From Alistipes sp. (GTDB lineage: Bacteria > Bacteroidota > Bacteroidia > Bacteroidales > Rikenellaceae), in NCBI GenBank assembly GCA_029059935.1, contig JAIDUZ010000068.1, positions 1 to 37,367 of the forward strand: a DNA stretch of 37,367 nt. Reading direction: 5' to 3'. Made by a program: the position numbers and the translations under genes. Shown here in pieces: positions 15,779 through 24,372 of the stretch. Positions within the stretch are counted from its first letter, which is position 1. Each line of letters starts with the position of its first letter. A model generated the notes under the pieces. It was given only the letters and a program-made list of their open reading frames with translations, was not told where the DNA came from and made no database searches.

Positions 15779-18267
15779 CTCTTCTCTTTTCTGTATGCCG
15801 AAATTGCGTGTCCCAGCGCGGCCAGAGCGCCAAGCAGAATCAGCAGCGAGGCCGTCAGCGTGATGCCTTCGGTCCGGTTCCAGCCCGGTGCCCGGAAGCG
15901 CCATTCGACGGTGTGCGTGCCGGCCGGCAGCACCATGCCGCGCAGTACGTAGTCGACCCGCATGTAGGGAGCCTCTTCGCCGTCGACATAGGCTTTCCAT
16001 CCCTTGTTATAGTAGATTTCGGAGAATACGGCGAAGGTTTCGCCGTCGGCCGAGACCCGGTATTTCAGATGGTTGGGCTTGTATTCGACCAGCGCGATTT
16101 CGCCCGGTGCGAAAGGTCCGGCCGGGGGCGGCAGCTGGGATGCGCTGCTGCCCTTGAGCGGCGAGGCAACGGCCGTCGTGCGCAGGTCGACGGTGCCCAG
16201 CGCTTCGATTTCGGCCCGGGCGTCGGGCAGGCGGAGCAGCGTGTCGACCAGCCAGGCCGCGCCGTATTCCGTCCCGCGCCGCACGGCCGCAGGGGCTCCG
16301 TCGGCTCCCGCAACGATGGCGTAGCGCGTGTTGAGCATGTCGAGCACCTTGTCGTCGAACGTCGAAAGATAGCGGTCGATGAGGTCCTGGTAGCGCGCCA
16401 GTTTGGCACCGTGGTAGCCGCCTACGGAGCGGTGGTAGTAGGAGGTCGTCGCGTCGTTGAAGGTGCTCACCGTGCGGTTGACGACGCGGTAGCCCGGTTC
16501 CTTGTCTTCCAGAATCGCCCGGTCGGCGGCCGTCATGGCCACCTGCCGGCGCCGCGGCGACACGAAGTTGTCGTGCGAAAGAAAGCGCAGGTCGACGGGC
16601 ACCAGGTCCAGCAGTATCGTGGCCCCCAGCAGCAGCGTCATGATTTTCCGGTCGATTTTGCGCAGCGCGAAGAGCAGTATGCTGCCGGCCGCCAGCGCGA
16701 TCATCAGCAGCGAGCGCCAGGCATCGGCCTGCATGAAGGCCGCCCGGTCGGCGGCCATGGCCGCGGCCGTGCGGTCGGCCCATTCGAAGTGGACGCCGCG
16801 GTCGACGTAGGTTTGCAGATTGTTGGCTTCGAAGATAAGGCGGTACTGGTCGCTCATCAGGGCGGCGGCATCGCTCTCCCCGAAGTCGAACAGTACGCCG
16901 CCCGCCACGGCGAAGAGCAGGCACACTCCGCCCGTGATTCCGGCGGCCCAGGCCACGGCGCGCAGCAGCCGCTTGCGGTCGATGTCATCGTTCCACAGCC
17001 GCATCAGGGCGAACGCGCCCAGCAGCGGCGCGGCCCACTGCACCACCACCAGCGTCATCGACACGGTGCGGAACTTGTTGTATCCGGGCAGCAGGCGGAA
17101 CGCCAGTTCGGTGAATCCCATGAAGTTGCGGCCCCAGGCCAGCAGTATCATCAGCAGCGAGACGGCCGCAATCCACCATTTGTTGCGGCCCCGGGCCAGG
17201 AGGAATCCCAGCAGCGCCAGGAAGAGGACCGCCGCACCCAGGTAGGTGGGACCTCCGGTGTAGGGCTGCGTGCCCCAGTACATCGGCAGCTGGCGGGCAA
17301 TGCCGTGGAGTCCCAGTGCGTCGGTCGCGGCGGCGACTTCGCCGTCGGACGGGAACACGGTGCCCGAGTCGCGCCCCATGAAGTCGGGAATCAGCAGGTT
17401 GAAGGTCTCGGCCTTGCCGTAGGACCACGCCGTGGCGTAGTCGAGGTCGAGTCCGCCGGTCGTCTTTTCGGTCGTTTCGGCCAGTTCCGAGCCGCCGCGG
17501 ATGGTCTCCTTGCCATGCGTCGCCGTGTACCACAGGGGTGCGAAGTTCGAGGCCACGGCCAGCAGACCGGCACCGAGGAGCACGGCCGTGCGGAGCCCGA
17601 AGTCGCGCAGGTGCTTTTCGCGGACGGCGACTATGGCGTCGCTGACCCACAGAGCCCCCATGGCCAGCAGGAAATAGTAGGTGATCTGCGGATGGCTGGC
17701 GCCTATTTCGAGCGAGGCGGCCAGCGCCGTGACCGCACCTCCGTACCACATGTTGCGGCGCAGGGTGACCCAGGCGCCGCCCATCATGAGCGGTGCGTAG
17801 ACCAGAGCCCACATCTTGGTGAGGTGTCCGGCGCCGATAATCAGCAGGAAGTAGGTCGAAAGTCCGTAGGCCAGCGCCGGAACGACGGCCGGCCGCGGGT
17901 CGGCGCCCATCATCAGCAGCATGGCCCAGAACGCCGTCATGGCGAAGAAGAGGAACGACGCCGGTGTGTCGAGCAGCTTGGTTGCCTGCCCCACGGTGCG
18001 GCGCACCAGCTGGGCCGGGTAGGCCACGTTGATCAGGTAGGCGGGCATGCCGCCGAACATGCCGCCCGTCCACTGTGGGTCTTCGCCCGTGGCCAGACGC
18101 ATCTCGGTGATGTCGCGCGCCATGCCTTCGTATTGGATGACATCGTGCTGGGGCAGCGCTTCGCCGCGGAACTGGGGCGCGAAGTAGACGACGCTGACAA
18201 CCAGGAAGACGAGCAGTGCCCCCGCTGCGGCGAGTGCCCGTGTGCCGTATGCTTTCGGAAAATTCAT
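15775..18267 (-). CDS. YfhO family membrane protein
   Basis: An 830-residue multi-pass protein of the YfhO family (GT-C-like membrane glycosyltransferase fold). It has about 12 hydrophobic segments, an early extracytoplasmic loop with the acidic LPQHDVIQYEGMARDI, and a soluble C-terminal part containing RYAIVAG, YKPNHLKYRVSADGETFAVFSEIYYNKGWKAYVDGE and a final transmembrane helix. In Gram-positive bacteria YfhO glycosylates lipoteichoic acid; the substrate here is unknown, possibly a lipid-linked sugar acceptor. ATG at 18267 gives a short basic start followed by the first helix. It heads the run leading to queA, with a promoter box 25 bp upstream. Confidence 0.88.
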   Translation of the reverse strand: MNFPKAYGTRALAAAGALLVFLVVSVVYFAPQFRGEALPQHDVIQYEGMARDITEMRLATGEDPQWTGGMFGGMPAYLINVAYPAQLVRRTVGQATKLLDTPASFLFFAMTAFWAMLLMMGADPRPAVVPALAYGLSTYFLLIIGAGHLTKMWALVYAPLMMGGAWVTLRRNMWYGGAVTALAASLEIGASHPQITYYFLLAMGALWVSDAIVAVREKHLRDFGLRTAVLLGAGLLAVASNFAPLWYTATHGKETIRGGSELAETTEKTTGGLDLDYATAWSYGKAETFNLLIPDFMGRDSGTVFPSDGEVAAATDALGLHGIARQLPMYWGTQPYTGGPTYLGAAVLFLALLGFLLARGRNKWWIAAVSLLMILLAWGRNFMGFTELAFRLLPGYNKFRTVSMTLVVVQWAAPLLGAFALMRLWNDDIDRKRLLRAVAWAAGITGGVCLLFAVAGGVLFDFGESDAAALMSDQYRLIFEANNLQTYVDRGVHFEWADRTAAAMAADRAAFMQADAWRSLLMIALAAGSILLFALRKIDRKIMTLLLGATILLDLVPVDLRFLSHDNFVSPRRRQVAMTAADRAILEDKEPGYRVVNRTVSTFNDATTSYYHRSVGGYHGAKLARYQDLIDRYLSTFDDKVLDMLNTRYAIVAGADGAPAAVRRGTEYGAAWLVDTLLRLPDARAEIEALGTVDLRTTAVASPLKGSSASQLPPPAGPFAPGEIALVEYKPNHLKYRVSADGETFAVFSEIYYNKGWKAYVDGEEAPYMRVDYVLRGMVLPAGTHTVEWRFRAPGWNRTEGITLTASLLILLGALAALGHAISAYRKEKR

Positions 18268-18291
18268 GATGCAGGCTCTGTAATTAAGAGC

Positions 18292-18299
18292 CAAAGGTA
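18292..18299 (-). promoter_or_regulatory. -7 promoter box of the yfhO-queA run
   Basis: The minus strand reads TACCTTTG (TAnnTTTG), 24 bp from the yfhO ATG. The -33 element is weak (CTTG at about 20 bp spacing). Confidence 0.65.
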
Positions 18300-18490
18300 C
18301 GAAAAAATGGCGATTAACAAGAAACGTCGGCCGGAATATCGACCGTCCGGCGCAAGGAACCGCCTTTTCGGGGCGTGCGGACGGGGCGTGCGCCGGGTCC
18401 GGGCAGGGCTCCGATGCCCCGGGCGGCGGACGGGCACGATGGTTGCCGACATATTCGGCGTCCGGCATGCGGAAAATAACGAAAAAATCG

Positions 18491-18498
18491 TATATTTG
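18491..18498 (+). promoter_or_regulatory. -7 promoter box upstream of the polyprenyl synthase gene
   Basis: TATATTTG matches TAnnTTTG and lies 87 bp before the ATG at 18586. No clear -33 TTTG is seen at the expected spacing. Confidence 0.55.
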
Positions 18499-18585
18499 CA
18501 GATGTTTGCTTCCGCCGCGGTCCCGAAGGCGGCTCCGGCGGGCCCGGTGCTGCGCCGGCCGGACAGAGACCGCAGCAGAGAAATC

Positions 18586-19587
18586 ATGGAAGAGAAGATG
18601 ACTACACTGGATAGGATCCGCAAACCCGTGGAGGCCGAGCTGAAGGCTTTCGAGGAGTTCGTCGGCCGGCAGTTCACGGCCGAGGGCGAGCTGCTCTCGG
18701 AGATGTTGCGGCAGGCGCTTCTGGCGCGCGGCAAGGGCATCCGGCCGTTGCTGGTGATGCTCGCCGCGGCGATGAACGAGTCGGTGCCCGGGGCTTCGTT
18801 GGGCCGGCGTCCCTGCCTGGCGGCCATGATGGTGGAGATGATCCACGTGGCGTCGCTCATCCACGACGACGTGATCGACGGCTCCGACATGCGGCGCGGG
18901 AAGCCTTCGGCCAACGCCCTGTGGCAGTCGCACAAGGCCGTGATTCTCGGCGACTACATCCTGGCCCGCAACATGAACATCGGGTTGCAGAGCGGCCAGT
19001 ACGACCTGGTGACCCACATCTGCGGATCGATGTCGGCGCTCTGCGAGGGCGAAATCCTCCAGAGCGACCATGCGGCCCGCTTCGACACCACGCGCAAGGA
19101 CTACCTCGACATCATCCGCAAGAAGACGGCCAGCCTCATCGGCATCAGCGCCTCGGCCGGAGCCCTGGCCGTGGGCGCTTCGCGCGACCGGGTGGCGTTG
19201 ATGCGCCGTTTCGGCGAGGCGGTGGGCATGGCTTTCCAGATACAGGACGACATCCTCGACTACACCGCTTCGGACAGCACCGGCAAACCGGCTTTCGCCG
19301 ACCTGCGCGAGGGCAAGATCACCTTACCCCTGCTCTGCGTCCTGGAGCGCATGGACGAGGGGCGGCGGGCCGAAATCGTCGACCGCCTGCGGCGCTGCGG
19401 CGAGGATGCCGGCGCCATGGAGTACCTCCAACGGATCGTAGCCAACGAGGGCGGCATCTCCGCGGCCACCGGCGTCATGCGCAGCTACCTCTCGCAGGCC
19501 GTCGAGCTGCTTTCGGAGTACGACGCTTCGGACTGCCGTGCGGCTCTCGTGGAGTTGTGCGCCTACGTCGGCGAGCGCGACCGATGA
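18586..19587 (+). CDS. Polyprenyl diphosphate synthase (long-chain, octaprenyl-type)
   Basis: A trans-prenyltransferase that elongates farnesyl diphosphate with isopentenyl diphosphate, probably supplying the side chain used by MenA for menaquinone. The first Asp-rich motif is LIHDDVIDGSD (Asp94, Asp95, Asp98) and the second is FQIQDDILDYT (Asp221, Asp222, Asp225). The residue five before the first motif is Ala89, a small residue that allows long chains. GKGIRPLL near residue 49 is the IPP-binding region. ATG at 18586 gives 333 residues; ATG at 18598 is an alternative. The transporter gene follows after 47 bp. Confidence 0.93.
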   Translation: MEEKMTTLDRIRKPVEAELKAFEEFVGRQFTAEGELLSEMLRQALLARGKGIRPLLVMLAAAMNESVPGASLGRRPCLAAMMVEMIHVASLIHDDVIDGSDMRRGKPSANALWQSHKAVILGDYILARNMNIGLQSGQYDLVTHICGSMSALCEGEILQSDHAARFDTTRKDYLDIIRKKTASLIGISASAGALAVGASRDRVALMRRFGEAVGMAFQIQDDILDYTASDSTGKPAFADLREGKITLPLLCVLERMDEGRRAEIVDRLRRCGEDAGAMEYLQRIVANEGGISAATGVMRSYLSQAVELLSEYDASDCRAALVELCAYVGERDR

Positions 19588-19634
19588 AACGGATGAAACG
19601 GACCGGAAACAACCTGAACAAACCATAACAACCA

Positions 19635-20984
19635 ATGGAACAGACCAAAAACTACAAGCTGCCTGTCGTGCCCATCGTCACGATGTTCTTTCTCTTCGCG
19701 ATGATCTCTTTCGTCACGAATCTCGCCGCACCCATCGGCACCATCTGGAAAAACGAGTATGCCGGCGCCAACACGCTCGGCATGATGGGTAACATGATGA
19801 ACTTCCTGGCCTACCTCTTCATGGGCATCCCGGCCGGCCGCATGCTCGTGCGCATCGGTTACAAGAAGACGGCCCTCATCGCCATGGCCGTCGGCATCGC
19901 GGGTCTCTTCGTGCAGTACCTCTCGTCGGTCGTCGGTGCCGGCGTCGCCCTCTTCGATATGGGTGATGGCATCTCCCTCAAGCTCGACTTCGTCATCTAC
20001 CTGCTCGGCGCCTTCATCTGCGGTTTCTGCGTCTGCATGCTCAACACCGTGGTCAACCCCATGCTCAACCTGCTGGGCGGCGGCGGCAACAAGGGCAACC
20101 AGCTTCTGCAGACCGGCGCGGCGCTCAATTCGTTGTCCGGTACGCTCACTCCGTTGTTCGTCGGCGCACTGATCGGCACCGTCACGGCCCGTACGGCCAT
20201 GAGCGACGTCACGCCGTTGTTGTTCATCGCCATGGGCGTCTTCATCGTGGCTTTCGCCGTCATCGTTTCGGTGCGTATTCCCGAACCCCACCTCCGCAAG
20301 GAGGGTGCCGTCGAGGCGAAGTCGGCCTACAGTCCCTGGAGTTTCCGCCATACGGTGCTCGGCGTCATCGGCATCTTCGTCTACGTCGGCATCGAGGTCG
20401 GCATCCCCGGTACGCTCAACTTCTACCTTGCCGACGGTTCGGAGCGCGGTGCCGGTCTGTTGACCAACGGCGCAGCCATCGGCGGCGCCATCGCGGCCGT
20501 CTATTGGCTGTTGATGCTGGTGGGCCGTTCGCTCAGCAGCCTCATCAGCGGCAAGGTGTCGAGCCGCACGCAGCTCATGGTCGTCTCGGCTGCGGCCATC
20601 CTTTTCGTCGTGCTTGCCATCTTCCTGCCCAAGACCCTGACGGTCGCCATGCCCGGCTACAGCGTCGGCAGCGGCTTCCAGATGGCCCAGGTGCCCGTCA
20701 GCGCTCTGTTCCTCGTGTTGTGCGGTCTCTGCACGTCGGTCATGTGGGGCGGCATCTTCAATCTCGCCGTCGAGGGCCTCGGCAAGTACACGGCCCAGGC
20801 TTCGGGCATCTTCATGATGATGGTCGTCGGCGGCGGCGTCCTGCCCCTCGTCCAGCAGTTCATCGCCGACCGTGCCGGCTACATGGCCAGCTACTGGGTC
20901 ATCGTCGCCGGACTGGCTTACCTGCTCTACTACGCGTTGGCCGGTTCGAAGAACGTCAACAAGGATATTCCCGTCGAGGAGTAG
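19635..20984 (+). CDS. FHS-family MFS sugar transporter (FucP/GluP-like)
   Basis: A 449-residue major facilitator with about 12 transmembrane helices. The N-terminal part (FFLFAMISFVTNLAAP..., MMNFLAYLFMGIPAGRMLVRIGYKK) and the segment FCVCMLNTVVNPMLNLLGGGGNKGNQLLQTGAALNSLSGTLTPL, with its conserved NP, match the fucose/glucose-galactose:H+ symporter group. The substrate cannot be fixed from sequence; glucose, galactose or fucose are the family choices. It follows the polyprenyl synthase gene by 47 bp, with no clear promoter between. A hairpin terminator lies about 30 bp after the stop. Confidence 0.9.
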   Translation: MEQTKNYKLPVVPIVTMFFLFAMISFVTNLAAPIGTIWKNEYAGANTLGMMGNMMNFLAYLFMGIPAGRMLVRIGYKKTALIAMAVGIAGLFVQYLSSVVGAGVALFDMGDGISLKLDFVIYLLGAFICGFCVCMLNTVVNPMLNLLGGGGNKGNQLLQTGAALNSLSGTLTPLFVGALIGTVTARTAMSDVTPLLFIAMGVFIVAFAVIVSVRIPEPHLRKEGAVEAKSAYSPWSFRHTVLGVIGIFVYVGIEVGIPGTLNFYLADGSERGAGLLTNGAAIGGAIAAVYWLLMLVGRSLSSLISGKVSSRTQLMVVSAAAILFVVLAIFLPKTLTVAMPGYSVGSGFQMAQVPVSALFLVLCGLCTSVMWGGIFNLAVEGLGKYTAQASGIFMMMVVGGGVLPLVQQFIADRAGYMASYWVIVAGLAYLLYYALAGSKNVNKDIPVEE

Positions 20985-21012
20985 TCTTCATCCCCGACCG
21001 TCCGTTATGCAG

Positions 21013-21050
21013 CGTCCGGCGTCCCTTTCGGGGCGCCGGACGTCTCGTTT
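21013..21050 (+). terminator. Terminator after the sugar transporter gene
   Basis: A 12-bp GC-rich stem with one bulge (CGTCCGGCGtCCC against GGGCGCCGGACG) is followed by TCTCGTTTG. The T tract is weak. Confidence 0.6.
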
Positions 21051-21416
21051 GTGCCGGGTTTGTTTCCCGAGTGCGCTCTGTCCGGTCTCGGCCTTGCACT
21101 CGGAGCAGGGTTTCGCAGTCGCCGCGCCCCAAGCAGGATTCCGCAGCCGCTTCGTCCCCAGCCGGTTTGCGCGCTTGTGTCCGGGTCGCAGCCTGCGGGG
21201 CACGCTTGCGGGCCTCCGCCGGGGGAGGCTGCGGCCCGCATAGGGAAAAGGTTCTCGGCTCCGTTCGGATTGCCCACAATAAAGGCCCCGTCCCGCCCCG
21301 TTAGGAACGGGGATTTATAATTTTTGCTTTAGCATTCCTGCACGACGTAAAATCCTGCTTTTCCGGAGAGTCGGAAATATGTTCGATGTGGCGGCCGGAG
21401 CAGCGGCGGAACCCCC
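21051..21416. other. Structured non-coding region between convergent genes
   Basis: No convincing gene is seen. The region contains an 8-bp inverted repeat CCGAGTGC (21067-21074) and GCACTCGG (21096-21103), two adjacent 28-nt imperfect direct repeats (21105-21132 and 21133-21160), and a GC-rich hairpin around 21208-21240 with inner stem GCCTCC/GGAGGC. A terminator-like hairpin closes it at 21296-21325. Short frames on both strands have skewed composition and no family resemblance. Confidence 0.45.
21296..21325 (+). terminator. Rho-independent-like terminator
   Basis: CCCCGTT, loop AGG, AACGGGG, then ATTTATAATTTTT. On the plus strand this is a 7-bp GC-rich stem followed by a T-rich tract. It is 310 bp from the transporter stop, so it may end a separate small transcript or a long 3' UTR. 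Confidence 0.6.
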
Positions 21417-22067
21417 TCAATAGAGACAGAACACGATGCCGATGAAGTGGCAGACCACGGCCAGGTTGATGAGCAGGTGCCACACCATGTGATGGTAGCG
21501 GAATCCCTTGCGGGCGTAGAACCAGGCCCCCAGCGTGTAGAGCACCCCGCCGGCGGCAATCAATACCAGGAGCGGCACCGAAGCCCGGCGGATGAAGAGC
21601 GGCAGGAAGAAGACGATGGTCCACCCCATGACCAGATAGATGGTGAGGCTGACGCCCGGGATGGAGCGCCGCGAAAGCGATTTGTAGAAGATGCCGAAGA
21701 GCACCATCGCCCATTGCAGCACGGTAATCAGCATGCCCTGCCACCCGCCGATGACCGTGATGGCGATGGGGGTGTAGCTGCCCGCGATGGCCACATAGAT
21801 GAAAATGTGGTCCAGAATGTGGAATACGGCTTTGTGGCGCGACTGCGGGTTCATCGAGTGGTAGAGCGTCGAGGCCAGGAACATCAGGAAAATCGACACC
21901 ACGAAGACGCTCACCGAGGCCGAGGCGGCGATGCCGTCGTGGACGTAGGCCCACACCGCCGCGAAGGGCAGGGCCAGGAGGGCCAGCAGCGACATGACGC
22001 CGTGGCTGACGGTGTTGGCGATCTCTTCGCCGAAGGTGGGGATGTAGGGGAATCGGTGTCGGGTCAT
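21417..22067 (-). CDS. Hemolysin III / PAQR family membrane protein
   Basis: A 216-residue protein with seven hydrophobic segments, belonging to the hemolysin III (TrhA/YqfA)/PAQR family. Conserved features visible are the N-terminal GEEIANTVSHG, the STLYHS motif after the second helix, HKAVFHILDHIFIYVAIAGSYTP in the middle, and the C-terminal HHMVWHLLINLAVVCHFIGI. The histidines in these motifs likely bind a metal. Bacterial relatives have been linked to membrane-energy or lipid homeostasis, and despite the name a haemolytic role is doubtful. It is divergent from relA, with a well-formed promoter in the shared 79-bp gap. Confidence 0.9.
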   Translation of the reverse strand: MTRHRFPYIPTFGEEIANTVSHGVMSLLALLALPFAAVWAYVHDGIAASASVSVFVVSIFLMFLASTLYHSMNPQSRHKAVFHILDHIFIYVAIAGSYTPIAITVIGGWQGMLITVLQWAMVLFGIFYKSLSRRSIPGVSLTIYLVMGWTIVFFLPLFIRRASVPLLVLIAAGGVLYTLGAWFYARKGFRYHHMVWHLLINLAVVCHFIGIVFCLY

Positions 22068-22095
22068 GGTCGGGGAGTGCTGAGGGTCGGCAGGT

Positions 22096-22103
22096 CAAAT
22101 TTA
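22096..22103 (-). promoter_or_regulatory. Promoter of the hemolysin III-like gene
   Basis: The minus strand reads TAAATTTG. TTTG at 22125-22128 on the same strand gives a -33/-7 spacing of 21 bp. The box is 28 bp from the start codon. Confidence 0.7.
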
Positions 22104-22116
22104 TGAAATTTTTCCA

Positions 22117-22124
22117 TATATTTG
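22117..22124 (+). promoter_or_regulatory. -7 promoter box of the RelA/SpoT gene
   Basis: TATATTTG lies 22 bp before the ATG at 22147. It is interleaved with the divergent hemolysin III promoter, so the two polymerase sites overlap and may compete. Confidence 0.65.
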
Positions 22125-22146
22125 CAAAGAACAAAACAGGAGCGAG

Positions 22147-24342
22147 ATGGAACCGGCACGCTATGACGATTTCCGCACGCTGGTGCGGACGACCTTTTCG
22201 GAAAAGACGCAGCACGCCGTCGACGAAGCGCTGGCCTGGGCCGGCGAACGGCTGCGCGGCGCGACCCGCTACGACGGCCGCCCGATGCTCGACCATGCCG
22301 TGGCCGTGGCCGCCATCGTCATCTCCGAAGTGGGGCTGGGCCGCAACTCCACCGTGGCGTCGATTCTCCACGACGTGGTGCGCCTGGCGCACAAGGAGCT
22401 GCCGGCCGAGGAGTTTCTGGCGCTGACGGAGGAGATACGCACCCGTTTCGGCGAGGAGGTCGTGGGCATCACCGTCGGGCTGGCCAACATTTCGCAGCTG
22501 CGCCTCAAGGCGGCCAAGGAGCAGGCCGACAACTTCCGCGACCTGATCGTCAGCTACTCCGAAGACCCGCGCGTCATCCTCATCAAGCTGGCCGACCGGC
22601 TGGAGGTGATGCGTTCGCTCGGAATATTCCCGCGCGAGAAACGCCGCAAGAAGAGCTGGGAGGCTCTCAATCTCTATGCGCAGATCGCCCACAAACTGGG
22701 CCTTTACAGCATCAAGAGCGAACTGGAGGACATAGCCCTCAAATACTTGGAGCCCAAAGACTACGAGCATATCGTGGCCAAGCTCGAAGAGAGCGCCGAC
22801 GAACGCCGGGCCTTCATCGCGCGGTTTCTGGTGCCCGTCGAGGAGCGCCTGCGGAAGCTCGGAATCAAGTACCACATCAAGAGCCGCACCAAGTCGATTT
22901 TCTCCATCTGGACCAAGATGCAGAAACAGCATGTGCCGTTCGAGGGCGTCTACGACATCTTCGCCCTGCGCATCATCATCGACTGTCCGCGCGAAGAGGA
23001 GAAGCAGCAGTGCTGGACGGCCTATTCGGTGGTCACCGATTTCTATACGCCCAACCCCAAGCGCATGCGCGACTGGATTTCGATTCCCAAGTCCAACGGC
23101 TACGAATCGCTCCACACCACCGTCTCGGCCGAGGGCCGCTGGGTCGAGGTGCAGATACGCACCGAGCGCATGGACGCCGTGGCCGAACGCGGCATTGCGG
23201 CCCACTGGCGCTACAAGGGGGTGAACCAGGGTGCGCAGACCAGCGAAATGTGGCTCGGGCGCCTGCGCGAACTGATGGAGGACACGACCCACTCGCTGGC
23301 CAAGCGTTTCGACGCCAAACCCGCCTCGGGCGAGATTTTCGTCTTCACGCCCAACGGCGACCTGCGCAAGCTGCCCGAGGGGGCCACGCTGCTCGATTTC
23401 GCCTTCGACATCCACACCTCGCTGGGCTCCACCTGCGTGGGCGGCAAGGTCAACAGCCGTGCGGCGTCGATTCGCGACGTGCTGCACAACGGCGACATCG
23501 TGGAGATACAGACCCGGAAGGACCAGACGCCCAAGGCCGACTGGCTGTCGGTGGTGGTTACCTCCAAGGCGCGCAACAAAATCAAGTCGTTCCTGCGCGA
23601 GGAGCAGGCCAAGCACGCCCGCATGGGCCGCGAGGAACTGGAGCGCAAACTCAAGAACTGGAAAATGGCCCTCACCATCGACGAGGCGGTGGCCTACCTG
23701 GGCAAGTACTTCAAACTGCGGCTCGGCACGGAGGTCTACGCCCTTATCGCCACGCAGAAGCTCGATTTCGGGTCGGTCAAGGAGATACTTGCGCGCCATC
23801 TTTCGGGTCAGGCCGAGGAGGAGCGCCGGGCCGCGGCGGCCGAAGCCGAGCGGCAGAAGACCTACGCCTCGCGCGAGAGTGCCGCTCCGCAGGATGCGCT
23901 GGTCATCGACGACGACATCTCCAAAATCCAGTACAAGCTGGCGCGCTGCTGCAACCCCATCAAGGGCGACGACGTGTTCGGCTTCGTGACCATCAATGCG
24001 GGTATCACCATCCACCGCACCGACTGTCCCAATGCCCGGCGCATGCGCGAGAACTACCCCTACCGCATCATCGAGGCCCGCTGGCGGCAGTCGGCCCAGG
24101 GGGCTTTCCGCGTGACGATCCGCATTGTCGCGGCCGACACCACGGGCATGGTCAGCCACATTACCGAGACTGTCAGCCGCGAACTGAAACTCAACATCCG
24201 CTCGGTCAATTTCGAGACGGCGTCGGGCGGCTGCATCGCCGGCACCGTGGCGGTCGAAGTTCCGGGTACGGGCGTCGTCGACACGCTCATCCACTCCATC
24301 ATGCGCATCAAGGGCGTGCAGCGGGCATACCGAATCAATTGA
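22147..24342 (+). CDS. RelA/SpoT homologue, likely (p)ppGpp synthetase with degenerate hydrolase
   Basis: A 731-residue long RSH protein. Domains in order: HD hydrolase (about 30-180), synthetase (about 240-360), TGS (GEIFVFTPNGDLRKLPEGAT..., about 385-450), a conserved-Cys region (ARCCNPIKGD... and HRTDCPNA) and a C-terminal ACT domain. The synthetase motifs look intact: SRTKSIFSIWTKM, Asp270 in YDIFALRI, PKSNGYESLHTTV and EVQIRT with Glu334. In the HD domain the metal ligands His50, His75-Asp76 and Asp150 remain, but the catalytic ED of HDxxED is Arg79-Leu80, and the HN of ADRLHNM is Glu153-Val154. It should therefore make (p)ppGpp and be poor at degrading it. Heptad repeats begin at its stop codon. 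Confidence 0.93.
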   Translation: MEPARYDDFRTLVRTTFSEKTQHAVDEALAWAGERLRGATRYDGRPMLDHAVAVAAIVISEVGLGRNSTVASILHDVVRLAHKELPAEEFLALTEEIRTRFGEEVVGITVGLANISQLRLKAAKEQADNFRDLIVSYSEDPRVILIKLADRLEVMRSLGIFPREKRRKKSWEALNLYAQIAHKLGLYSIKSELEDIALKYLEPKDYEHIVAKLEESADERRAFIARFLVPVEERLRKLGIKYHIKSRTKSIFSIWTKMQKQHVPFEGVYDIFALRIIIDCPREEEKQQCWTAYSVVTDFYTPNPKRMRDWISIPKSNGYESLHTTVSAEGRWVEVQIRTERMDAVAERGIAAHWRYKGVNQGAQTSEMWLGRLRELMEDTTHSLAKRFDAKPASGEIFVFTPNGDLRKLPEGATLLDFAFDIHTSLGSTCVGGKVNSRAASIRDVLHNGDIVEIQTRKDQTPKADWLSVVVTSKARNKIKSFLREEQAKHARMGREELERKLKNWKMALTIDEAVAYLGKYFKLRLGTEVYALIATQKLDFGSVKEILARHLSGQAEEERRAAAAEAERQKTYASRESAAPQDALVIDDDISKIQYKLARCCNPIKGDDVFGFVTINAGITIHRTDCPNARRMRENYPYRIIEARWRQSAQGAFRVTIRIVAADTTGMVSHITETVSRELKLNIRSVNFETASGGCIAGTVAVEVPGTGVVDTLIHSIMRIKGVQRAYRIN

Positions 24343-24372
24343 AAGGTTAAAGGGGAAAAGCGAAAGGTGAAG
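24338..24372 (+). repeat. Post-stop heptad repeat after the RSH gene
   Basis: ATTGAAA, GGTTAAA, GGGGAAA, AGCGAAA and GGTGAAG run without gaps, and the TGA stop (24340-24342) lies inside the first unit. The orientation matches the gene. Confidence 0.65.

Larger units (their letters stand above)
18268..18585. other. Divergent promoter region, yfhO / polyprenyl synthase
   Basis: This 318-bp intergenic region holds back-to-back -7 boxes at 18292-18299 (-) and 18491-18498 (+). The section between them, 18340-18440, is very GC-rich. No gene is apparent. Confidence 0.6.

Noticed and set aside
15808..18585. Plus-strand extension upstream of the polyprenyl synthase
   Set aside because: The frame stays open for about 2.8 kb antisense to yfhO, but conserved sequence begins only after the ATG at 18586 and a promoter lies at 18491.
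20988..21320. Short frames of 70-120 codons on both strands in the transporter/hemolysin III gap
   Set aside because: No start context, domain or signal; all overlap hairpins and direct repeats. Treated as non-coding structure.
21301..24294. A 997-codon minus-strand frame opposite the RSH gene
   Set aside because: It runs antisense through RSH and out of frame through the hemolysin III-like gene; it has no coherent domain.
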